The notes below the pieces were generated by a model that had not been told where the DNA came from, did not search any database, and worked only from the letters and a program-made list of their open reading frames with translations. This document shows positions 1 to 4,449 of a DNA stretch of 5,455 nucleotides, piece after piece. Origin of the DNA: Chloroflexota bacterium (GTDB taxonomy: Bacteria > Chloroflexota > Limnocylindria > QHBO01); assembly GCA_013820865.1 (NCBI GenBank), contig JACDHU010000143.1:1-5455 (forward strand), read 5' to 3'. Both the position numbers and the translations under genes were made by a program. Positions within the stretch are counted from its first letter, which is position 1, and every line of letters begins with the position of its first letter.

Positions 1-126
1 GCGATCGGATGCTGACCTTCCCCGGCTGGCGGCCCGATCGTCCTCCGGTCGGTGAGGGTTCAGTCTGCTACTTCGCACGCCTCGGGCCAAGACCCAAAGG
101 TCCTGATCAAGGTGGTTGCGGAGGCG
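1..126. other. Non-coding stretch downstream of the anti-sigma gene
   Basis: I see no convincing gene here on either strand. It lies 3' of the anti-sigma gene (minus strand). It holds a hairpin at 87-106 (listed separately) and a 7-bp inverted repeat, CGATCGG at 2-8 and CCGATCG at 34-40, with a 25-nt spacer and no T-tract. A GGAGG stretch on the minus strand near 44-48 is not followed by a start codon inside the window, so a next gene, if there is one, starts beyond the edge. Confidence 0.5.
87..106 (-). terminator. Hairpin after the anti-sigma gene, possible terminator without U-tract
   Basis: Read as minus-strand RNA, TCAGGACC pairs with GGTCTTGG around a UUUG loop, giving an 8-bp stem with two G-U pairs. 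It begins 20 nt after the anti-sigma stop codon. On the plus strand the two G-U positions become C/A mismatches, so the fold favours the minus transcript. No run of U follows, so it may be a weak terminator or a 3'-end-stabilising hairpin rather than a classical intrinsic terminator. Confidence 0.35.
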
Positions 127-882
127 TCAGGTGCCGAGGGTGGCGACGAGGACGGGCTCAGAGGTGGGCGCGTCGACGCGCTCGGACTCAACGGTGATGG
201 CGAACGTCGTCGCCGACCCAAGGTCGCGCTCGAGCGTCACCAGGGCCAATCCTTCGGCTCCGGTCAGGGTGCCGACCGCCACCGGGGCGTTGTCGCCGTC
301 GATCAACCACAGCTCGTACAGCTGGTCGGCGGGCAGATCGAGCAGATCCTCGGCCATGAACATGGCCTGTTCCCCGCTCTCGATGACCCAGCCGGTCCCT
401 GCCGTGCCGTGCGCGGCGTAGATGGCGTCGGCGGAGGCGACCGCGCGCAGTGCGGCATCGCGATCGCCGAGCTGCTGATTGAGCGAGATGTTCCAGGAAC
501 CGATGCCGACAACGGCGGCAAGGGCCACCGCGGCGAGCGAGGCCGGCAGGGGAGCGAGCTGCCACCACGGGCGACGCGGTTCGGCGGACCGGATGGGCTG
601 TGGCGCGCGTGGTTGCGGCGCCTGCGCCGGCGTCGCAACAGGAACAGCGTCCTCCTGTGGCGTCTGTGCGATCGTGGCCATCAGCCGTCCGCGCAGTGCG
701 GCGGAGGGAGCCACCGGCTCGAGGGACACGGGAACGAGCGCGGCGGCTTCGATCATCGAGCGCACGTCGGAATGCTGCTGGTCGCAAGTCGACAGATGCT
801 CAACGACGCGGCGTTCCTCATCGGCCTCGACGGCTCCGAGGGCATAGGCGGCGGCAAGGTCGTTGACGGTCGTGCAATTCAT
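127..882 (-). CDS. RskA-like membrane-anchored anti-sigma factor
   Basis: 251 aa. The likely role is to bind the ECF sigma factor encoded just upstream and hold it inactive at the membrane until a signal triggers release. The N-terminal part (about 1-60) resembles the zinc-binding anti-sigma (ZAS) fold: C3, H29 and C33 sit where ZAS ligands occur, but the expected fourth ligand in Hx3Cx2C is Q36, followed by H37. A Pro/Ala/Gln-rich linker (about 75-105) leads to one membrane helix (about 109-130). The outer domain (about 140-251) matches the RskA C-terminal domain: YELWLIDG, then FAITVE and APTSEPVLVATLG near the end. The ATG overlaps the sigma-factor stop as ATGA, and GAGGA lies 9 nt upstream, supporting this start and translational coupling. 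Family assignment is strong; the signal sensed is unknown. Confidence 0.9.
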   Translation of the reverse strand: MNCTTVNDLAAAYALGAVEADEERRVVEHLSTCDQQHSDVRSMIEAAALVPVSLEPVAPSAALRGRLMATIAQTPQEDAVPVATPAQAPQPRAPQPIRSAEPRRPWWQLAPLPASLAAVALAAVVGIGSWNISLNQQLGDRDAALRAVASADAIYAAHGTAGTGWVIESGEQAMFMAEDLLDLPADQLYELWLIDGDNAPVAVGTLTGAEGLALVTLERDLGSATTFAITVESERVDAPTSEPVLVATLGT

Positions 883-1487
883 CGTCGTGTGTCCTCGGAG
901 AACATCGACTCGGAGGAACCGAGCGGCGCCGCGGTGCTGCCGCTGAGGGCGTCACGCAACTTCGCCAATGCGAGCCGCAGACGTCCGTTAGCCGTCCCAG
1001 GCGCAACGCCGGTGAGCTCTGCGACCTCGCGGTAGGTGTACCCCTCGAAGTAGGCCAACTCCACGGCTTGTCGCTGCTCCTGGGGAAGGGAAGCCATGGC
1101 GGCGTGGACGTCAGTGGCGGCAGTTCGACCCAGCGCGGCTTCCCACGTCGGGTTGGGCCCGGTGCGCAGCAGAGAACGCTCATCGGCGACTTCGAGATCC
1201 ATATTCGGTCGGCGCGCGCGCACGCGATCGATGGCCCGGTTCCGGACCACCGTCATCAGCCATGCGCGCAGTGATCCTCGGTCCGCATCAAAACGGTCGA
1301 TCTTGCGCCAGACGGCCACGAACGCATCGTGCACCACATCCTCCGCTTCATCTCTGGCCCGAACGACTCGCATCGCCGTGGCGAGTGCCGTTGCCGCATA
1401 GCGGTCGTACAGCTCACCGAGCGCTTCCGAGTCCCCGGACCGGATTCGTTCAGCCAGTCGAGCATCGGTACGACGGTCGTCGTTCAT
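879..1487 (-). CDS. ECF-type RNA polymerase sigma-70 factor (SigK-like)
   Basis: 202 aa, normal for a two-domain ECF sigma factor that directs RNA polymerase to a stress regulon. Region 2 (about 22-90) shows the expected features: LGELYDRYA, DAEDVV-like DEAEDVVHDAFVAVW, then SLRAWLMTVVRNRAIDRVR. After a linker, region 4 (about 134-178) has LPQEQRQAVELAYFEGYTY and a helix-turn-helix ending in RLRLALAKLR. Within that helix the common GTVKSR is GTANGR. There are no cysteines, so any redox sensing would lie in the partner. The ATG is supported by GGTGA 7 nt upstream (1495-1499 on the plus strand). The gene ends inside the anti-sigma start (ATGA), the usual sigma/anti-sigma arrangement. It starts 48 bp after the AroE-like gene, so it may be read through from there, have its own promoter, or both. 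Family certain; SigK subgroup inferred from the RskA-type partner. Confidence 0.93.
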   Translation of the reverse strand: MNDDRRTDARLAERIRSGDSEALGELYDRYAATALATAMRVVRARDEAEDVVHDAFVAVWRKIDRFDADRGSLRAWLMTVVRNRAIDRVRARRPNMDLEVADERSLLRTGPNPTWEAALGRTAATDVHAAMASLPQEQRQAVELAYFEGYTYREVAELTGVAPGTANGRLRLALAKLRDALSGSTAAPLGSSESMFSEDTRR

Positions 1488-1494
1488 CCGGCGC

Positions 1495-1499
1495 TCACC
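1495..1499 (-). promoter_or_regulatory. Ribosome binding site of the ECF sigma gene
   Basis: The minus strand reads GGTGA, complementary to the 16S rRNA tail, with a 7-nt spacer to the ATG ending at 1487. It fixes that start against a nearby out-of-frame ATG at 1499-1501. Confidence 0.6.
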
Positions 1500-1518
1500 A
1501 TGAGAACGGACTGGAGGC

Positions 1519-1530
1519 TGATGTGCATCA
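1519..1530. repeat. Imperfect 12-bp palindrome upstream of the sigma gene
   Basis: TGATG-TG-CATCA forms a 5-2-5 inverted repeat in the 48-bp gap between the AroE-like gene and the sigma gene, 32 bp before the sigma ATG. It could be an operator, but at this length chance occurrence is not excluded. Confidence 0.3.
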
Positions 1531-1535
1531 TCACG

Positions 1536-2426
1536 TCAGTCGCCGACCACCGCGAGACCTTCTTCGGGCACCCCGAGTTCGGTCGCGAGCGCGCTCCGCA
1601 GCGTCTCCGCCGATGGCGCGGCGCCGGTCAACAGCCGCAGCGTCTCTGCCGTGGCGGCCAGGAAGGCACCTTGCCCGTTGGCGACCGTTCCACTCTGCGC
1701 CTTCGCGGCGTCCAGCAGCGGGGTTGACGTTCCGCCGATGACGAGATCGAGAACGAACCGATCCGCCGGCAGGAGCTCGGTCGGAATCGGTGAGCGGCCA
1801 TCCTCACCAGGACCACTGGCATTGATCAATACGTCGGCGCGAGCCAGCTCGGCCTCGATGATCGCGTCGTGCCAGGGTCGCGCCCGCACCTCCATGTGCC
1901 GCGCTGTCCGCGAGAAATGCGCGACGAGTGCCTCTGCCTTATGGAGGTGACGATTGAGGACGGCAATGTGCTGAAAGCGGGAGTTGATCAGGACGGCAAC
2001 CACGGCGCGCGCCCCGCCGCCGGCGCCGAGCACGACCGCGTTGCGCGGCCACTTGCCCTTGACACGCGGCAGGATCGAGGTGAGTCCGGCGCGGATACCA
2101 TCGGCGTCAGTGTTGTGCCCGCGCAGGCGTCCCTCGGCTCGTACGAAGACGTTGACCGCGCCACTTACCCGGGCGTCATCGGACAGAGCGTGCGACAGCG
2201 CGGGAGCCTTCTCCTTGTGCGGCGAGGAGATCAGCGCTCCGACAAAATCCTCGCCGGCGCGGATCTCCTTGAGGGCGGCCGCCAGCTCATGCGGTCGTCG
2301 CTCCCACCGTTCGATTTCGATCGGGCTGCCGGCCTCGGCCAGCGCCGCGCGCAGCACGCCCTCCAGGGCCGTCTGGGCAAGGGGCTGTCCAATGATCGGA
2401 AGGCGGGTGGCAGGCATCTGGGACAC
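1536..2426 (-). CDS. AroE-like (shikimate dehydrogenase family) NADP-dependent oxidoreductase, diverged
   Basis: 296 aa from GTG; an in-frame ATG three codons later (ending 2417) is an alternative, and neither has a clear Shine-Dalgarno. True AroE reduces 3-dehydroshikimate to shikimate with NADPH in the chorismate pathway. The fold signals are clear: SSPHK (67-71) with the catalytic-type Lys71, SGAVN (88-92), GHNTDADG with Asp107, the dinucleotide-binding GAGGGARA (134-141), NR (158-159), INASGPG (201-207) and DLVIGGTSTPLL. Substrate-holding residues are not conserved. The N-terminal SxSP motif aligns without gaps to TALE (19-22), the Thr after AVN is Val93, and the Gln of the late GxxMLxxQ motif is Ala258. 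So cofactor binding and hydride chemistry look intact but the acid-binding pocket does not. It is probably a paralogue with another substrate, or a weak AroE. It is first in a minus-strand run with the sigma/anti-sigma pair. Confidence 0.82.
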   Translation of the reverse strand: MSQMPATRLPIIGQPLAQTALEGVLRAALAEAGSPIEIERWERRPHELAAALKEIRAGEDFVGALISSPHKEKAPALSHALSDDARVSGAVNVFVRAEGRLRGHNTDADGIRAGLTSILPRVKGKWPRNAVVLGAGGGARAVVAVLINSRFQHIAVLNRHLHKAEALVAHFSRTARHMEVRARPWHDAIIEAELARADVLINASGPGEDGRSPIPTELLPADRFVLDLVIGGTSTPLLDAAKAQSGTVANGQGAFLAATAETLRLLTGAAPSAETLRSALATELGVPEEGLAVVGD

Positions 2427-2457
2427 ACACTGAGAAGGTACGTTGAGGGTTGGTCAA

Positions 2458-2482
2458 CCGGGGACGGCTTCTTCGTCCCTGG
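2458..2482. other. Stem-loop between the AroE-like gene and tRNA-Ser
   Basis: CCGGGGACG (2458-2466) pairs with CGTCCCTGG (2474-2482) around a 7-nt loop: 9 bp including one G-U, the inner 6 bp perfect. It sits in the gap between two divergent units, upstream of the tRNA-Ser -10 element and covering its -35 zone, and in the potential leader of the AroE-like mRNA. No T-tract follows on either strand, so it is not a standard terminator. A second short inverted repeat, GGTTG-GT-CAACC, lies just left at 2448-2459. Function unknown; operator or leader structure are both possible. Confidence 0.35.
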
Positions 2483-2492
2483 CGAGGCTCCA

Positions 2493-2501
2493 TGCTATCA
2501 T
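2493..2501 (+). promoter_or_regulatory. Extended -10 promoter of the tRNA-Ser/tRNA-Arg unit
   Basis: TGCTATCAT is an extended -10 element (TGn followed by TATCAT, 5 of 6 to consensus). It predicts a start near 2508, a few bases before the mature tRNA-Ser 5' end at 2515. The -35 is weak: TTCGTC at 2472-2477 with an 18-bp spacer. The match to an extended -10 compensates for that. Confidence 0.6.
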
Positions 2502-2514
2502 CGGCCGCGATCAC

Positions 2515-2607
2515 GGAGAGGTCGCATAGTGGCCTAGTGCGGCGGTTTGCTAAACCGCTGAAGGGGGTAAACCTCTTCCGAGGGTTCGAATCCCTCCCTC
2601 TCCGCCA
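2515..2607 (+). tRNA. tRNA-Ser (anticodon GCT)
   Basis: A complete class II tRNA with encoded CCA, reading AGC and AGT codons. The acceptor GGAGAGG (2515-2521) pairs fully with CCTCTCC (2597-2603), followed by discriminator G2604 and CCA. The D stem is GCA/TGC (2524-2526, 2538-2540). The anticodon stem is GCGGT/ACCGC (2542-2546, 2554-2558), with loop TTGCTAA and anticodon GCT at 2549-2551. The long variable arm has a 7-bp stem (2560-2566 with 2572-2578) and a 5-nt loop, the serine hallmark. The T arm is GAGGG-TTCGAAT-CCCTC. tRNA-Arg follows 21 nt downstream, so the two are probably co-transcribed. Confidence 0.97.
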
Positions 2608-2628
2608 CCGTTCCGCGTGATCAATCGG

Positions 2629-2704
2629 GTGCCCGTAGCTCAGTGGATAGAGCGTTAGGTTGCGGACCTAAAGGTCGGAGGTTCGAGTCCTCTCGGGCAC
2701 GCCA
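2629..2704 (+). tRNA. tRNA-Arg (anticodon GCG)
   Basis: A complete 76-nt tRNA with encoded CCA. The acceptor GTGCCCG (2629-2635) pairs fully with CGGGCAC (2694-2700), with discriminator G2701. The D stem is GCTC/GAGC, and the D loop AGTGGATA contains A20, an arginine identity base. The anticodon stem is TTAGG/CCTAA (2655-2659, 2667-2671), with loop TTGCGGA and anticodon GCG at 2662-2664, reading CGC and, by G-U wobble, CGT. The variable loop is AGGTC. The T arm GGAGG-TTCGAGT-CCTCT has one G-U. Most bacteria read these codons with an ACG anticodon edited to inosine, so G34 is unusual. No separate promoter is seen in the 21-nt gap after tRNA-Ser. Confidence 0.95.
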
Positions 2705-2722
2705 ATCCAGCCCTTACGTGAT

Positions 2723-2779
2723 TCACCCGCTCGCGGTCAGCAGGCGCAGGTCGCCTTGTCGCTCGTCCTGGGCGGGTGA
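2723..2779. repeat. Nested inverted repeats after the tRNA pair
   Basis: TCACCCGC (2723-2730) is matched by GCGGGTGA (2772-2779), a perfect 8-bp inverted repeat with a 41-nt interior. Inside it AGGCG (2742-2746) and CGCCT (2752-2756) form a 5-bp stem with a 5-nt loop, followed only by TTGT. It could mark the 3' end of the tRNA transcript, but the evidence for termination is weak. The rest of 2705-2854 holds no gene that I can support. Confidence 0.3.
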
Positions 2780-2784
2780 GGTGG

Positions 2785-2814
2785 AAAAACCTGCATTCCG
2801 TGCGGAAGGGCAGG
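2785..2814 (-). terminator. Intrinsic terminator of the methyltransferase gene
   Basis: In minus-strand RNA, CCTGC (2814-2810) pairs with GCAGG (2794-2790). Enclosed within is TTCC-GCAC-GGAA (4-bp stem, tetraloop), and the stem runs directly into TTTTT (2789-2785). A further G-U pair can extend its base. It starts 40 nt after the methyltransferase stop codon. It is the only stem-plus-T-tract that I recognise in the window. Confidence 0.65.
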
Positions 2815-2854
2815 CTATCGGTGCGGCTATCCCGCTGGTAATTACCCCGTACAT

Positions 2855-3700
2855 CTAGCCAGCGAACAGGTCAGGTGCCGCGCTCGCCTGTCGACCCGCC
2901 CATGAGAGGGTCACGAGATCGCGAGGTTGCTCACCCAGGGCTCGGAGGGCTGCCTCAACGTCCCGGTCCATGGAGGGCTGCAGGCAGAGACGCCGGCGTG
3001 CGAGCGCCACGTAGTCCTCGAACGGGAGGTCGGTAACCTCGCCGGTCCAACGGGTTACCGAGGGGTGGATGCCGATTTCTACCAGGACGGCGATGACGTC
3101 GTCCGCCGTTGGGTGCACCGGTCGCTCGACGCCGTGAAAGCGCCGCCATAGCGGCGAGAGGTCGTCGGTTGGATGCCGTGAGGTGATCTCGACCACGACG
3201 CGTCGGCGTGCATGTGTCGTGAGCTGTTCGAGAAACAGTCCGACATCCGGGACGTTATAGAGAACGTGATTCGAGACCACGACATCGTGGACGGCGACCG
3301 CGTCCGCCACGTCCGGCCAGCGCCCCACGACAAGCTCTGGCTTCGCTCCGCCAGCGCCGATGACACGGTCCACGAGCCCTGCCAGCATCTCCTCCCGCTC
3401 ATCGACCGCGGTGAGTGAGGTGGCCAGACCTACGAATGGAAGTGACGCCGCGCCGCCGGCCGCCCCCACGTCGAGGACCGAGCCGGCCGGCAGCAGTGCC
3501 TCCGCGACCGCGCGCGCGGTCGCGGTTTCGATCCGGCCGACCGCTCGATCGGCGCGCCGTGCGAACAAATCACTTGGGGGCGTCCATGGGTCGGCCGGCG
3601 CAGCTGCGAGGATGCCTTCTGGAACGGCCCACTCCGCGAGCCACCCCGACCACTGCTCAAGGATGCTCATCGCGTCATCGATCGCAGCCTCGACGACCAA
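2855..3700 (-). CDS. Class I SAM-dependent methyltransferase, substrate unknown
   Basis: 281 aa from TTG, 271 aa from an in-frame ATG (ending 3670). TTG is favoured because GAGGT lies 9 nt upstream of it (3710-3714), while the ATG has no good site. The Rossmann signals are in order: SAM-binding VLDVGAAGG (75-83), an acidic end of strand 2 at LTAVDERE (about 97-103), GRWPD (126-130) and a motif IV-like VVVSNHVLYNV (140-150). The Trp-rich N-terminal stretch (WSGWLAEWAVPEGILAA, about 17-33) and PPSDLFARRADRA precede the fold and probably form a cap. The C-terminal part (about 178-281) carries LPFEDYVALARRRLCL. No membrane helix or signal peptide is visible. It is a single-gene unit between the tRNA pair and a divergent membrane protein. 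The fold is clear; nothing here identifies what it methylates (small molecule or macromolecule). Confidence 0.85.
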   Translation of the reverse strand: MVVEAAIDDAMSILEQWSGWLAEWAVPEGILAAAPADPWTPPSDLFARRADRAVGRIETATARAVAEALLPAGSVLDVGAAGGAASLPFVGLATSLTAVDEREEMLAGLVDRVIGAGGAKPELVVGRWPDVADAVAVHDVVVSNHVLYNVPDVGLFLEQLTTHARRRVVVEITSRHPTDDLSPLWRRFHGVERPVHPTADDVIAVLVEIGIHPSVTRWTGEVTDLPFEDYVALARRRLCLQPSMDRDVEAALRALGEQPRDLVTLSWAGRQASAAPDLFAG

Positions 3701-3706
3701 TGAGTC

Positions 3707-3734
3707 TGGACCTCACGAAGCCTCAGTGTACACT
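3707..3734 (+). promoter_or_regulatory. Promoter of the SPW-like gene, with a palindromic -10
   Basis: TGGACC (3707-3712, 4 of 6 to TTGACA) is followed after 16 bp by TACACT (3729-3734), a TAnnnT -10. It predicts a start near 3741 and a leader of about 33 nt. The -10 lies in AGTGTACACT (3725-3734), a perfect 10-bp palindrome, so the minus strand has the same TACACT (3730-3725), well placed for the divergent methyltransferase (start near 3718, upstream of its GAGGT). No -35 is visible for the minus direction. The palindrome could alternatively be a repressor site. Confidence 0.4.
3710..3714 (-). promoter_or_regulatory. Ribosome binding site supporting the TTG start of the methyltransferase
   Basis: The minus strand reads GAGGT with a 9-nt spacer to TTG (3698-3700). 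The internal ATG alternative at 3668-3670 has no comparable site, so this element decides the start call. Confidence 0.5.
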
Positions 3735-3759
3735 CACAACTGGGCGACAGTACCGAAGA

Positions 3760-3767
3760 AAGGGTGA
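3760..3767 (+). promoter_or_regulatory. Ribosome binding site of the SPW-like gene
   Basis: AAGGGTGA matches the anti-Shine-Dalgarno complement AAGGAGGTGA with a gap, with a 6-nt spacer to ATG 3774. It fixes the start. Confidence 0.55.
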
Positions 3768-3773
3768 GCAGGT

Positions 3774-4226
3774 ATGCGTGTTTCTGCTGTGTTCGGCGCG
3801 ATCGCCGGCATATGGCTCGTTGCGGCTCCATGGTTGAACCTTGACCTGCGTCCCGCGGGCCAGATGAACCACATGATGTCGACACCCTCTCCGCTGGATG
3901 CGAGCGTGCTGACATGGCACCTGATTCCCGGAGTGCTCACAATCACGGCGGCCCTCGTCGTCTTCTTCGCGCGGGGCTCCGGCGCGCGCATATGGCTCGG
4001 TCTCGCGCTCATTGCGCTCGGCCTGTGGGCGGCCGCCGGTCCATGGATCCTACCCCAGTTCGGCCTCGGCGGCATGACGATGGGGCTGTCGCCCGCATCC
4101 TTCCTGCGACACATCGTGCCTGGAACTGTCCTTGCGCTGTGCGGTACGGCGGTGGTGTTCACGGTGGCCTTTGCGCGACGTCCAGGGCCAGGAGCCAGGA
4201 GCGTCGAAGCGCTCCGAGACGGATAG
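3774..4226 (+). CDS. Small four-helix membrane protein with twofold SPW-like repeat
   Basis: 150 aa with four predicted membrane helices (about 4-22, 46-66, 73-93, 114-133). Each half carries a version of the SPW-family motif: GIWLVAAPWL (12-21) and GLWAAAGPWIL (83-93). Each half then has an outer loop and a second helix beginning WHLIPG (48-53) or RHIVPG (112-117), and ending in a basic segment (ARGSGAR; ARRPGPGAR). The positive charges put those segments in the cytoplasm and the two loops outside. Both loops are Met-rich (MNHMM at 31-35; GMTMG at 100-104) and each ends next to a His (H49, H113). SPW proteins have no settled function. It is divergent from the methyltransferase and in line with the downstream antiporter 223 bp away. 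Real gene: likely; function: unknown. Confidence 0.8.
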   Translation: MRVSAVFGAIAGIWLVAAPWLNLDLRPAGQMNHMMSTPSPLDASVLTWHLIPGVLTITAALVVFFARGSGARIWLGLALIALGLWAAAGPWILPQFGLGGMTMGLSPASFLRHIVPGTVLALCGTAVVFTVAFARRPGPGARSVEALRDG

Positions 4227-4449
4227 CCGCGCCCTTCCGGTTCGGCAACCCGTTGTGCTTCCTCGTGGATGCGTCGCTGCCGCAGATCGCAGCCGCGGCG
4301 CACGGCTTCAAGTCCGGGAAGGGCCGCGCAGCGGGTAGCCGTGGAAACGGTCATCAGCCTGCTCTTGTCGCGAGGCACCTGAGCGCCCCTTCGGACGCCT
4401 GCCGGCACCAGCTGACTCTCAACCGCCCGGACGCCGCTAGCATTCGGGC
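4227..4449. other. Gap between the SPW-like gene and the antiporter
   Basis: No gene is supported. One frame stays open across it (to a TGA at 4451-4453), but it has no start of its own and no recognisable protein. A small hairpin GGTT-CGGC-AACC (4239-4250) follows the SPW-like stop codon by 12 nt without a clear T-tract. The right end holds the -10-like TAGCAT listed separately. Confidence 0.4.
4438..4443 (+). promoter_or_regulatory. Candidate -10 for a leaderless antiporter mRNA
   Basis: TAGCAT lies 6 nt before GTG 4450, the distance from a -10 to the transcription start, so RNA would begin at or next to the start codon. This agrees with the absence of a Shine-Dalgarno. No good -35 is seen: TGACTC (4413-4418) leaves a 19-bp spacer. 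Confidence 0.35.

Noticed and set aside
2..40. CGATCGG/CCGATCG inverted repeat as a terminator
   Set aside because: The spacer is 25 nt, there is no T-tract, and CGATCG is self-palindromic and common in GC-rich DNA.
52..1035. Long plus-strand open frame (327 codons) over the sigma/anti-sigma genes
   Set aside because: Its translation is Arg/Gly-rich with no recognisable domain, and it lies antisense to two genes with clear family motifs. Open antisense frames are common at this GC content.
2427..2456. TTGACC on the minus strand as a -35 of the AroE-like gene
   Set aside because: The nearest TAnnnT (TACCTT) is only 11 bp away and no -10-like sequence sits at 16-18 bp, so no promoter is called.
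1869..2537. Plus-strand 222-codon frame antisense to the AroE-like gene
   Set aside because: It runs into the tRNA-Ser gene and has no recognisable domain; the minus-strand AroE motifs explain the region.
2515..2854. tRNA pair as an integration site for a mobile element
   Set aside because: No integrase gene, no repeat of a tRNA 3' end downstream and no change in base composition were seen within the window.
2643..2858. Small ORF beginning inside tRNA-Arg
   Set aside because: Its first third is the tRNA itself and the remainder crosses the terminator region, so it is an accidental frame.
3734..4408. Minus-strand 224-codon frame over the SPW-like gene and the following gap
   Set aside because: Pro/Arg/Ser-rich with no domain, antisense to a protein with membrane helices and a good ribosome site. 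No own ribosome site was found.
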